Of a stretch of DNA of 8,339 bases, positions 1 through 5,631 are shown piece after piece. The notes under the pieces are model-generated. The model saw only the letters and a list, made by a program, of their open reading frames with translations. It was not told the DNA's origin and searched no databases. The DNA comes from Patescibacteria group bacterium (GTDB lineage: Bacteria; Patescibacteriota; Minisyncoccia; Phycocordibacterales; Phycocordibacteraceae), in NCBI GenBank assembly GCA_018823385.1, contig JAHJIK010000035.1, forward strand, positions 1-8,339. Reading direction: 5' to 3'. Position numbers and translations under genes: made by a program. Each line of letters starts with the position of its first letter. The first letter of the stretch is position 1.

Positions 1-310
1 CTCGCTGGATTCGCTCATCGAACGCACGGAACTCCTCTTCATCGAACACATCGTCAAGCGACCACTGCTGTACCTCATGCTTCACTTTCTGAAGACCAGG
101 CAGAACTCCTCCTGCCACCTTCTTTGTTGGAGATGCTTCCCGAGTAAGTTCAGGATACTGCTCTTCCAGGAGAACCAGGTCATGCTTAAGCGAATCAAGC
201 GCCTCAGGTGAGATGCTTGATTCGTCATGTAGATGGTACTCGGCACGATACGCCGCAATTGCAGCTCGTAGCTTAGATACTCGATCGCGTACGTCTTTGG
301 GAACTGCCAT
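1..310 (-). CDS. ligA: NAD+-dependent DNA ligase LigA, N-terminal part (3' end beyond window)
   Basis: This is the start of the NAD+-dependent ligase that seals nicks during replication and repair, using NAD+ to adenylate itself. Only the first 103 residues are visible. They cover domain Ia and the beginning of the adenylation domain. Family hallmarks are YH (residues 25-26), LEEQYPEL (48-55), SPTKKVAGG (60-68, usually SPTQRVGG) and KHEVQQWSLDDVFDEEEF (77-94, matching the HEVPMLSLDNVFDEE region of E. coli LigA). The catalytic KxDG lysine lies past the edge. Two NMN-contact residues known from E. coli, D32 and Y35, appear here as P35 and L38, while D39 (E. coli D36) is kept. The ATG at 310 is the only in-frame start before the preceding gene, and no Shine-Dalgarno is evident. 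The gene follows the pilus gene at 791-336 by 25 bases on the same strand, so co-transcription is possible but inferred. The family is usually about 670 residues. Confidence 0.93.
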   Translation of the reverse strand, partial: MAVPKDVRDRVSKLRAAIAAYRAEYHLHDESSISPEALDSLKHDLVLLEEQYPELTREASPTKKVAGGVLPGLQKVKHEVQQWSLDDVFDEEEFRAFDERIQR

Positions 311-321
311 ATATACCCATG

Positions 322-334
322 ATACAGGCTGTAT
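322..334. repeat. 13-base palindrome ahead of ligA
   Basis: ATACAG-G-CTGTAT has perfect 6-base arms around one central base. It fills about half of the 25-base gap between the PilX-like gene and ligA. There is no T-tract after it, so it does not look like a terminator. It could be a small operator or weak RNA hairpin in the ligA leader, or chance. Confidence 0.3.
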
Positions 335-335
335 A

Positions 336-791
336 TTAATAGACCACCTTTAGACCACGCTCAACTCGTCGAGCATCATCCGCGTTACAGGAGTTATATC
401 CATTGGCATATATACGCGTTGTTGGGGCTATTGGATAGTTTTTATACACTCTAACAGAAGCCTGCGTGCCACCTCCCGCACAGGGTACTGAATACGTAGT
501 TACTTTTGGCGACGATCCTGATGGCGCATATGAAATTACCTGTCCGTCACAGCTGAGCTGCGTAAGGGCATCAAAGTTTGTATTGAACGCATCCTTCTGC
601 TGGTCATAGTAGAGCGCGCACTCAAGAGCAGAGTCGGCTGCATAGAATGCCTTCTGTGACTGCTTGGCAGTTGAAGCAAGTATCACCTGCTTATATGCCA
701 TATCAAGAAGAGCCAGACCAATCGTCAACACCACCGAGGAAAGAATAACGGCAATGAGGAGGGTGAATCCGCGTGGTTGTGTAGAAATCAT
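336..791 (-). CDS. PilX/GspK-like minor pilin (tip-type pseudopilin without Glu5)
   Basis: A 151-residue minor pilin, probably part of the T4P tip or priming complex in the cytoplasmic membrane. The class III leader is MISTQPRG, with predicted PilD cleavage between G8 and F9, followed by a hydrophobic helix (about 9-31). The fifth mature residue is Ile13 instead of the usual Glu, as also happens in GspK-type tip pseudopilins. After the helix come AFYAADSALECALYYDQQ (48-65) and the C-terminal RRVERGLKVVY (141-151), both of which I associate with Patescibacteria PilX-like proteins. Cysteines are C58, C81, C104 and C135. The ATG at 791 is chosen over an in-frame TTG at 797 because it forms a 4-base ATGA overlap with the stop of the gene before it, the same junction seen elsewhere in this locus. 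It is the last pilus gene before ligA. The GspK or PilX role is inferred from gene order and the missing Glu5. Confidence 0.82.
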   Translation of the reverse strand: MISTQPRGFTLLIAVILSSVVLTIGLALLDMAYKQVILASTAKQSQKAFYAADSALECALYYDQQKDAFNTNFDALTQLSCDGQVISYAPSGSSPKVTTYSVPCAGGGTQASVRVYKNYPIAPTTRIYANGYNSCNADDARRVERGLKVVY

Positions 792-1261
792 AGCCAATCT
801 TGAATTATATCCGTCACCTGAACGGTCTGCGTTCCGTGTCGCTCCCAGGTAACCGTCACTACAATCTTTGCTTCACGAGCGTTGAGCTGCGAAATAGTAA
901 CACTACGAGTAAAGAGACTCTTCACACCAGCATTTTGCTGATTGTAGATATTAGTTGAACTAAGATACAGCGGCGTAATGCTTGAGCTGATATCCGCAGG
1001 CACCTGTGTTGGATCAACAGTACACGGTCCAGGCAAACAGGTATCAAGTCCATAGAGCCAAGTTCTCCCTGCAAGGTAATTGTCATCACGAAGACTGCGA
1101 ATGTATTCCACGCCCTCCTGAGCGAGTGATGAGGCGATCATCTGGTCACGTGTAAGGAATGCAGTACGAGTTGCAATTTGGATTGCATAGAAAGGTCCAA
1201 CCAATGAAATGGTGAGGACTGATATAGCGACAAGTGTTTCAACAAGAGTAAAGCCTTTCAT
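788..1261 (-). CDS. PilV/GspI-like minor pilin
   Basis: A 157-residue prepilin with a very short leader, MKG, and predicted cleavage before F4. Glu8 is mature residue 5. The N-terminal helix spans about 4-31. The segment SLAQEGVEYIRSLRDDNYL (45-63) is typical of PilV/GspI-like pseudopilins, where an AQEGVE or AREGIE block follows the helix. A close cysteine pair is C75/C80. The ATG at 1261 lies two bases after the stop of the PilW-like gene, and no alternative start exists upstream in frame, so the three-residue leader seems real. The 3' end overlaps the next start by ATGA. It probably joins the other three minor pilins in a tip complex analogous to GspH-I-J-K. The exact orthology is inferred. 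Confidence 0.82.
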   Translation of the reverse strand: MKGFTLVETLVAISVLTISLVGPFYAIQIATRTAFLTRDQMIASSLAQEGVEYIRSLRDDNYLAGRTWLYGLDTCLPGPCTVDPTQVPADISSSITPLYLSSTNIYNQQNAGVKSLFTRSVTISQLNAREAKIVVTVTWERHGTQTVQVTDIIQDWL

Positions 1262-1263
1262 AG

Positions 1264-1788
1264 TTATAGATCGATTGCGCGTTGCGTAGCTCCGCTTTGA
1301 ATAACAAACTCGACCGGGTCCAGATTTACATCAGGCGTAATACTCCCCTGAATGGTGAACGTCACGCGCGGTTGCCCGTCTGCTGGACCTGAATTCTTTC
1401 CCCACACATAGAACCGAAGTCCATTAGTGGCAGGAATAGTAATACGTGGATCTGTAATAGCGAGTGGTGTAGAGCCATTAATCTTGCGAGTGATAACGCC
1501 ACCTTCATATTCATAGATAATCTGACGCCCCTCACTGTCGATGAAACTGAAACTGTCAGTGAAACACCCTGCAACACAGTAGTCGGTACCTGTTCTAATT
1601 GAGCGAGACATACTATCAACCGCAAATGACAGGTTGGTCATCAGATCGCTCGTTGCTCGTGTCTGCCGATCCATATTGATAAGCGTCAAATATGCCGCCG
1701 TTGCAATAAGCATCACAATACTAAACAGACCGACCGAGACGATCATTTCAAGCAACGTATATCCGCGCATAGGTTGAGGCTTCATCAT
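1264..1788 (-). CDS. PilW/GspJ-like minor pilin
   Basis: A 174-residue prepilin. The leader MMKPQPMRG is followed by YTLLEMIVSVGLFSIVML, so predicted PilD cleavage is between G9 and Y10, leaving Tyr instead of Phe at mature position 1. Glu14 is mature residue 5. The hydrophobic helix covers about 10-37. The globular part contains a C71-x3-C75 pair and beta-rich segments, including RQIIYEYEGGVITRKINGS, a pattern common in GspJ/PilW-type pseudopilins that describes residues read from a beta-strand pair. The start at 1788 overlaps the previous stop by ATGA, which supports it over the internal ATG at codon 7. It is followed two bases later by the PilV-like gene. It is likely a minor pilin of the tip complex; the PilW/GspJ label is by family resemblance and order, not certain. 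Confidence 0.8.
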   Translation of the reverse strand: MMKPQPMRGYTLLEMIVSVGLFSIVMLIATAAYLTLINMDRQTRATSDLMTNLSFAVDSMSRSIRTGTDYCVAGCFTDSFSFIDSEGRQIIYEYEGGVITRKINGSTPLAITDPRITIPATNGLRFYVWGKNSGPADGQPRVTFTIQGSITPDVNLDPVEFVIQSGATQRAIDL

Positions 1789-2453
1789 GGACAGGTAAGT
1801 GAAACCGATATCGCCCCAAGGGCCGTTACATTAATACATCGTGATGCTTGATTGTCAGGCGCCATAACCGTAATTGTAGCGCGAACAAATGACTGTGTTG
1901 CGTTGTTCCCTGTAATGATTGTTTCCGTATTGGGTCGCAAGAACACGATATCCATGTTGCTCAGTGTTGAACTTGAGCAAATGTTTGTGCCTCCAGAAGT
2001 AATCCCGCAGAAGTTTGAGATATAGAACCCGCGACTGAATGTATAGGTACGCAGTAGTTCTGATGGATCTGAGTAGTAACAGTTACCCGGCCTCGCTTCC
2101 GGACTGGTAGCTGACCTGTCATCGTGACCAGGGCACCGTACGCTGTAGGTACCTGGTGCTGCAGGGAGGATGTCAGAGAATGTGATGTATTCCGAAGGCG
2201 TAATGCGAGAGAAACGCACGCCGTATCCAGCATTCTGAATACCGCTGAATATACGAGTAGAGAGTCCGTATGATTGAGCTTCTCGTATAGAGAGTCCGAT
2301 GTTGTATGCCGTATCAGTTAATATCAACGATCGGTTAAAGGACGTCTGCCCCACCAAGGCAATGCCCGTGATAATCACAATGATGGCAAGTACCACCAGC
2401 ATTTCAATGAGCGTGAAGCCGCGTGGGCGTTTTAGAAAATGAATGGGTTCCAT
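1785..2453 (-). CDS. GspH/FimT-like minor pilin
   Basis: A 222-residue prepilin, the first of four consecutive minor pilin genes. Predicted cleavage is between G12 and F13 (PRG/FTLIEML), with Glu17 as mature residue 5 and a helix to about residue 35. LTDTAYNIGLSIREAQSYGLSTR (45-67) is the amphipathic helix expected in GspH/FimT-like proteins. YGVRF (77-81) and the C-terminal RCINVTALGAISVSL (205-219) resemble the GspH-type strands near the C-terminus. Six cysteines (C107, C125, C149, C159, C206, C221) are all in the globular part and could form disulfides outside the membrane. The start at 2453 lies inside the end of pilD, giving a 22-base overlap; no Shine-Dalgarno is seen, so translation may be coupled to pilD. 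The 3' end overlaps the next gene by ATGA. Confidence 0.83.
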   Translation of the reverse strand: MEPIHFLKRPRGFTLIEMLVVLAIIVIITGIALVGQTSFNRSLILTDTAYNIGLSIREAQSYGLSTRIFSGIQNAGYGVRFSRITPSEYITFSDILPAAPGTYSVRCPGHDDRSATSPEARPGNCYYSDPSELLRTYTFSRGFYISNFCGITSGGTNICSSSTLSNMDIVFLRPNTETIITGNNATQSFVRATITVMAPDNQASRCINVTALGAISVSLTCP

Positions 2454-3172
2454 TGTGTAAAGAAAGCGAGAAGATAGCCTGCGGCAAGAAACGGAACGAA
2501 TGGCACCTCAATACCAAGTCGAGGTCCGCCACGTCGGAGCACTAGTATAACTATACCAATCACCCCTCCAATCCAAAACGTAAATAGAAAACCAGAAAAG
2601 GCGCTGTATCCGGTAAGAAGCGCAAGAGCGATTGCAACCGGCGTATCACCAAGCCCCATTGCCCTCCCTTTCGAGAAGAAATAGAGGGAGAAGAAAAAGA
2701 GTCCGGTGATTGCAGCAGTCATACTCCACACTCCCAGAGAATACAGATCAAGAGACACAGTCACGGCGTACAAACCGGAGAATACAAGCAAGAGAATGGA
2801 TGCAGGAACCGGAACGATAGTATGGCGCGTGTCGTACAGAACGATAAACAGCAACACCAGCATGCTGAGAGCAAACCACAGCAGTGAGAGAGCTATACCA
2901 AGCTTCAGGTATCCCAGCACAAAGATTGTCCCCATAACCGCTTCAACAACCACATACTGCACCGGCACTTTTGATCCACAAGAACGGCACCGACCACGTG
3001 CAAGTATCCATGAAAGGATTGGTACTAAATCGTGTGACGTTAAGTCTGTTGCGCAAGAATCACAGCGAGACCTCCCCTTGGACCAAGATTGTCCAGTATA
3101 GGCACGCTCAGCAATGACGGAAACGAAACTTGCGAGAATCGCGCCGAGACAAAATAAGATAAAAGCTTCCAC
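2432..3172 (-). CDS. pilD: Type IV prepilin peptidase PilD (A24 family)
   Basis: An integral membrane aspartic protease that removes the short leaders of the pilins and minor pilins here and, in most family members, N-methylates the new N-terminus. With a GTG start at 3172 it is 246 residues. The N-terminal helix (about 1-20) is followed by a cytoplasmic domain with two zinc-type pairs, C37-x2-C40 and C62-x2-C65, so the methyltransferase part seems present. The catalytic aspartates are D114 in YDTRH and D176 in GLGD. The usual IPD after the first Asp reads VPV (120-122), and GLGD is followed by TPV instead of VKL or FKL. The GTG is preferred because VEAFILFCLGAILASF matches the normal family start and an AGAAGG lies 12 bases upstream; an in-frame TTG at 3199 falls inside the terminator hairpin. 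It lies downstream of the two pilins and overlaps the GspH-like gene by 22 bases. Confidence 0.92.
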   Translation of the reverse strand: MEAFILFCLGAILASFVSVIAERAYTGQSWSKGRSRCDSCATDLTSHDLVPILSWILARGRCRSCGSKVPVQYVVVEAVMGTIFVLGYLKLGIALSLLWFALSMLVLLFIVLYDTRHTIVPVPASILLLVFSGLYAVTVSLDLYSLGVWSMTAAITGLFFFSLYFFSKGRAMGLGDTPVAIALALLTGYSAFSGFLFTFWIGGVIGIVILVLRRGGPRLGIEVPFVPFLAAGYLLAFFTQWNPFIF

Positions 3173-3178
3173 TGCTTT

Positions 3179-3190
3179 AGTATACCTTCT
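3179..3190 (-). promoter_or_regulatory. pilD leader: AGAAGG and TATACT just ahead of the GTG start
   Basis: On the minus strand AGAAGG (3190-3185) is followed directly by TATACT (3184-3179) and, after six bases, GTG. AGAAGG is a plausible but distant ribosome binding site (12-base spacing). TATACT is five of six to a -10 box and would place transcription close to the GTG, giving a nearly leaderless message. No good -35 is seen. Both readings are tentative. Confidence 0.3.
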
Positions 3191-3196
3191 GAAATA

Positions 3197-3225
3197 CAAA
3201 ACCCCTGCATTATGCAGGGGTTTTG
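3197..3225 (-). terminator. Intrinsic terminator after pilin 2
   Basis: A perfect 14-base inverted repeat, CAAAACCCCTGCAT and its complement, around a single central base. Read on the minus strand it is a GC-rich stem closed by ATGC and followed by TTTTGTATTTC, a standard Rho-independent terminator. The A-tract on the other side makes it symmetrical and potentially active in both directions. It lies 15 bases past the stop of the second pilin and only about 24 bases before the pilD start. Confidence 0.85.
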
Positions 3226-3240
3226 TTAACCAAATGAATG

Positions 3241-3777
3241 CTAGTTACACGTCGTGTCTGTGGTGTTTGTCAGTGCAGCTGTTGCTGAACCGCTAGCTGC
3301 AGTGTATGCAGTAGTTCCTGTTCCCTGCGTGCCTTTTGCCACACCAGAGCTGTCAACACACCAATATCCACCACTTCGAAGTGGCGTTGCCACTGCGTAT
3401 CCAGCACCAGCTGAATCAATTACGCAGTACAGCGCAGTACCGCCATTGTTCGACTTTACGCCAGACATTGCCTGAGAAACAGTCGTGTCAGAGAAAAGAG
3501 TGTTTGCGGTAAATGTTGCTCCACAGTCAACTCCTGCAACAGCTGTTGTACCATTGGAGTTGTACCGGTTATTTGTTGCATTATAGATTTCAGCCTGTGT
3601 ACGAAGTGTACCCAAGTTACTCTTAATAGCAGCGTCCGCTCCACGGCTTCGAGCAGTGTTAAGAGAGGCCAACACTACTGAAGACAAGATACCAATAATG
3701 GCGATAACGACGAGGAGCTCGATGAGGGTGAAACCTCGCTGGGGTGAGTTCATTGGTGAATTAGTTATAGATGACAT
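3241..3777 (-). CDS. Type IV pilin 2 (PilA-like, second of tandem pair)
   Basis: A 178-residue prepilin and a likely structural subunit of the pilus fibre. Predicted PilD cleavage is between G15 and F16 (QRG/FTLIELL), with Glu20 as mature residue 5, and the helix runs to about residue 43. From QRG through SLNTAR it equals pilin 1 residue for residue. The globular part differs: cysteines C85, C118, C140 and C177, the shared YWCVDSSG (138-145), and a long Thr/Ala/Ser/Gly-rich tail to C177. The likely disulfide loop C140-C177 is much longer than in pilin 1. Start choice: the ATG at 3777; AAGGAG occurs 19 bases upstream, too far for a normal site, and an in-frame stop at 3786-3784 blocks any earlier start. 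Codon 9 (ATG) is an alternative giving leader MNSPQRG. The gene has a strong hairpin on each side. Confidence 0.92.
   Translation of the reverse strand: MSSITNSPMNSPQRGFTLIELLVVIAIIGILSSVVLASLNTARSRGADAAIKSNLGTLRTQAEIYNATNNRYNSNGTTAVAGVDCGATFTANTLFSDTTVSQAMSGVKSNNGGTALYCVIDSAGAGYAVATPLRSGGYWCVDSSGVAKGTQGTGTTAYTAASGSATAALTNTTDTTCN
3644..3741 (-). repeat. Pilin 5' near-identical block, copy in pilin 2
   Basis: A 98-base block encoding QRG through roughly TARSR differs from the matching block in pilin 1 (4200-4297) at only two bases (3647 and 3667). The stretch 3668-3741 is identical over 74 bases, including third codon positions. Similarity falls off immediately on both sides. Confidence 0.93.
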
Positions 3778-3823
3778 GTATTAAATATACCTTGTTCTCC
3801 TTGAAGATTACGTATTCTTGGGG

Positions 3824-3864
3824 ATAAATACAAAAACCCCGACATGCGGGGTTTTTGTATTTAT
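3824..3864 (-). terminator. Intrinsic terminator after pilin 1
   Basis: A perfect 18-base inverted repeat (3824-3841 with 3847-3864) around the five-base loop acatg. On the minus strand the GC core CCCCG/CGGGG is followed by TTTTTGTATTTAT. The stem continues through the A/T arms, longer than a minimal terminator, and is symmetrical, so it could also act on opposite-strand transcripts or stabilise the 3' end of the pilin 1 message. It lies about 10 bases past the pilin 1 stop and 46 bases before the pilin 2 start. Confidence 0.87.
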
Positions 3865-3874
3865 AGTACGTGCC

Positions 3875-4318
3875 TTATGGACAAGTAGTAACTGCTGTTA
3901 CTGCAGAGTCAACAACTTTCGATGCTCCAGTTGAGTCTACACACCAGTAATCGGTCCCGGAACTACCACTTACCTGGTTTGTTGACTTGAGAGGGGCTGT
4001 TACAACCCACGCAGTTGCGCTTGAGAAACATGCATCAGAGGTTGTATTTCCTGCACCTGCTGTAGCCGCTGCATTTGTTTGAGATGCGATAGTCGTATCA
4101 GTACAAAGGCTAGCGTATGAACTAGAGTTTGAGTCATAGTACAGCTCAGCCTGCGCTCGAACGCTTGAAAGATCGCTCTTTACCGCAGCATCAGCACCTC
4201 GGTTTCGAGCAGTGTTAAGAGAAGCCAACACTACTGAAGACAAGATACCAATAATGGCGATAACGACGAGGAGCTCGATGAGGGTGAAACCTCGCTGTTC
4301 ACGTGAGAATACATTCAT
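3875..4318 (-). CDS. Type IV pilin 1 (PilA-like, first of tandem pair)
   Basis: A 147-residue prepilin, candidate major pilin because it comes first after the platform gene and has its own upstream gap and terminator. The leader is MNVFSREQRG, with predicted PilD cleavage between G10 and F11. Glu15 is mature residue 5, needed in T4P for fibre assembly. The hydrophobic helix runs 11-33 and the amphipathic extension to about 62 (TARNRGADAAVKSDLSSVRA). Cysteines are C72, C97, C126 and C146; YWCVDSTG (124-131) is shared with pilin 2, and C126-C146 probably forms a C-terminal loop like the D-region of other pilins. The body is rich in Ser, Thr and Ala with few charges. The ATG at 4318 has no Shine-Dalgarno, only an A/T-rich leader. 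Which of the two pilins is the main subunit cannot be told from sequence. Confidence 0.93.
   Translation of the reverse strand: MNVFSREQRGFTLIELLVVIAIIGILSSVVLASLNTARNRGADAAVKSDLSSVRAQAELYYDSNSSSYASLCTDTTIASQTNAAATAGAGNTTSDACFSSATAWVVTAPLKSTNQVSGSSGTDYWCVDSTGASKVVDSAVTAVTTCP
4200..4297 (-). repeat. Pilin 5' near-identical block, copy in pilin 1
   Basis: Partner of 3644-3741 at a constant offset of 556 bases. The two differences are at 4203, which changes Asn to Ser, and 4223, which is silent. The block covers the cleavage site, the membrane helix and the start of the amphipathic helix. Confidence 0.93.
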
Positions 4319-4375
4319 AAATAAAAATAAGGTGTGGTAGTAACGCGGTTGATTAATAGAGTTTCCGCTCCCCGT

Positions 4376-4381
4376 ATTGTA
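4376..4381 (-). promoter_or_regulatory. Possible -10 element for the pilin genes
   Basis: TACAAT on the minus strand (five of six to TATAAT) lies in the 102-base gap between pilC and pilin 1 and would give a leader of about 50 bases. The best -35 at 17-base spacing is TTATAA, which is weak. The larger gap, when all neighbouring junctions are tight, supports a promoter somewhere here. The exact site is uncertain. Confidence 0.35.
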
Positions 4382-4410
4382 CGTGAGAGTTGTTTTATTT
4401 ATAAGGGTCG

Positions 4411-4419
4411 TGTGGATAA
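4411..4419 (-). promoter_or_regulatory. Perfect DnaA-box match upstream of pilin 1
   Basis: TTATCCACA on the minus strand is the exact classical E. coli DnaA box. It starts two bases after the pilC stop, in the only long intergenic gap, about 30 bases upstream of the possible -10. A single box without neighbours is not an origin. A regulatory role for DnaA at the pilin promoter is possible but unproven. Confidence 0.35.
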
Positions 4420-4420
4420 G

Positions 4421-5629
4421 CTACGAAATAGAACCAGCAAGGTTGTAGATCGGGATAAGCACGGCAGCTAGAAGCGTACCCACACCAAGACCGAGCATAA
4501 CGATCATAAGCGGCTCAATAAGGTCCACGAGGGTATCCACCGACGTACTCACCTCTCGGCGATAGAACTTAGCGAGCGTAGTAAGGATTGAACCCAATTC
4601 TCCCGTCTCCTCTCCCACTTTGATCATGGCGACCATGATTCCTGGGATTTCATCATGCTTTCCCATTGCGTCTGAGATTGAGAGTCCTCCTTTAACGTCG
4701 TCACCAACGTCGATAAGGATTTGCTCATATACCGAGCTTCCTACAACCGTTGCGGTAATATCAACAGCCTCAACCACCGGAACGCCTGACACAAGCATGG
4801 TTGAGAAGTTGTCAGCAATACGTGAGAGATACAGTTTGTTGTATAGGTCCCCTAGATACGGAACTTCAAGCTTGAATGCATCAAAGATAAAGCGTCCCTT
4901 TTCAGTTTGTAGTGAGCGCCACAGGAAGAACCCTCCAACAACAATACCTATAAGAAGGAAGACACCGTAGTTCACAATAAGGTTTGAAAGCGCGATAACA
5001 ATCTTTGTGTAGATTGGAATCTCCTGTCCTGAATCAAGCAGAATGGCGCTGATGCGTGGAATAACCAACGTAAGCATGAGGGCCATAACCACAACGAAGG
5101 TTCCGATAACGAACGCAGGGTAGATCAGCGCATTTTGCGCCTTACTCATAACTTCGTATGTTCGGTCGAGGTAATCAGCAAGATATCCGAACGTTTCAGA
5201 AAGCTTTCCTGCTTCTTCACCAGAACGCACCATGTTTACATAAAAGGCACTGAAGGCTTTCGGATGTCGTGAGAGTGCTTTTGAAATTGGACTTCCTCCC
5301 TGAAGATCATCCGCCACCTGTGTCAAAATCTCTGACAAGTATTTGTTATCAACTTCAGAAGCGATGAGACGGAACACGCGAAGTGCTGACACCTGTGCTT
5401 CAAAGAGTGTCGCAATCTGGCGAGAGAGAATAACAATATCTTTGTTTGACACAGACTTCAGGAATCCAATGTCCATCTGTAGCAGTGTCTTCTTCTCAAC
5501 AGGCTGAATAGACGAAACAATAAGGCCGCGTCGCTGCAGTGTTGATACCGCGACATCCATTGAGAGTGCCTCAACGGTTCCCTCTCGCTCGTGTCCTTCT
5601 TTATCTAGTCCGTGGTATGAGAAAAGCAT
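4421..5629 (-). CDS. pilC: T4P inner-membrane platform protein PilC (GspF family)
   Basis: A 402-residue polytopic membrane protein, the platform on which PilB and PilT act to add or remove pilins. The N-terminal region (1-45) has the FSYHGLDKEGHEREGTVEA start typical of full-length PilC. Two T2SSF domains follow, about 65-190 and 267-392, each with the family's repeated pattern: LSRQIATLFEAQVSALRVFRLIA against LSRIADNFSTMLVSGVPVVEAVD, and MVRSGEEAGKLSETF against MIKVGEETGELGSIL. Membrane segments are at about 171-190, 221-238 and 371-395. The length is normal for the family. The start at 5629 lies two bases after the pilT stop, so translation is probably coupled. The stop TAG at 4423-4421 is followed by the only sizeable intergenic gap of the window. 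Confidence 0.96.
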   Translation of the reverse strand: MLFSYHGLDKEGHEREGTVEALSMDVAVSTLQRRGLIVSSIQPVEKKTLLQMDIGFLKSVSNKDIVILSRQIATLFEAQVSALRVFRLIASEVDNKYLSEILTQVADDLQGGSPISKALSRHPKAFSAFYVNMVRSGEEAGKLSETFGYLADYLDRTYEVMSKAQNALIYPAFVIGTFVVVMALMLTLVIPRISAILLDSGQEIPIYTKIVIALSNLIVNYGVFLLIGIVVGGFFLWRSLQTEKGRFIFDAFKLEVPYLGDLYNKLYLSRIADNFSTMLVSGVPVVEAVDITATVVGSSVYEQILIDVGDDVKGGLSISDAMGKHDEIPGIMVAMIKVGEETGELGSILTTLAKFYRREVSTSVDTLVDLIEPLMIVMLGLGVGTLLAAVLIPIYNLAGSIS

Positions 5630-5631
5630 AA

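Noticed and set aside
792..797. TTG start that would lengthen the PilX-like protein by two residues
   Set aside because: The ATG at 791 forms the same ATGA overlap used at other junctions of the locus and gives a normal leader.
1362..1625. 87-codon open frame on the minus strand inside the PilW-like gene
   Set aside because: Out of frame with a well-supported prepilin gene and without leader, motif or ribosome site.
2706..3101. 131-codon open frame on the plus strand
   Set aside because: It lies wholly antisense to pilD, which has clear family motifs; the plus-strand product has no recognisable features.
3173..3199. TTG start that would lengthen PilD by nine residues
   Set aside because: The TTG is in the arm of the terminator hairpin and the purine-rich site lies downstream of it; the GTG at 3172 gives the normal family N-terminus.
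3197..3864. Two similar palindromes as part of a CRISPR array or mobile element ends
   Set aside because: There are only two, they differ in sequence and length, they flank a normal pilin gene and have T-tracts expected of terminators; no transposase or spacer pattern is present.
4319..4420. Replication origin because of the DnaA box
   Set aside because: Only one box is present, without an A/T-rich unwinding element cluster or dnaA/dnaN neighbours.
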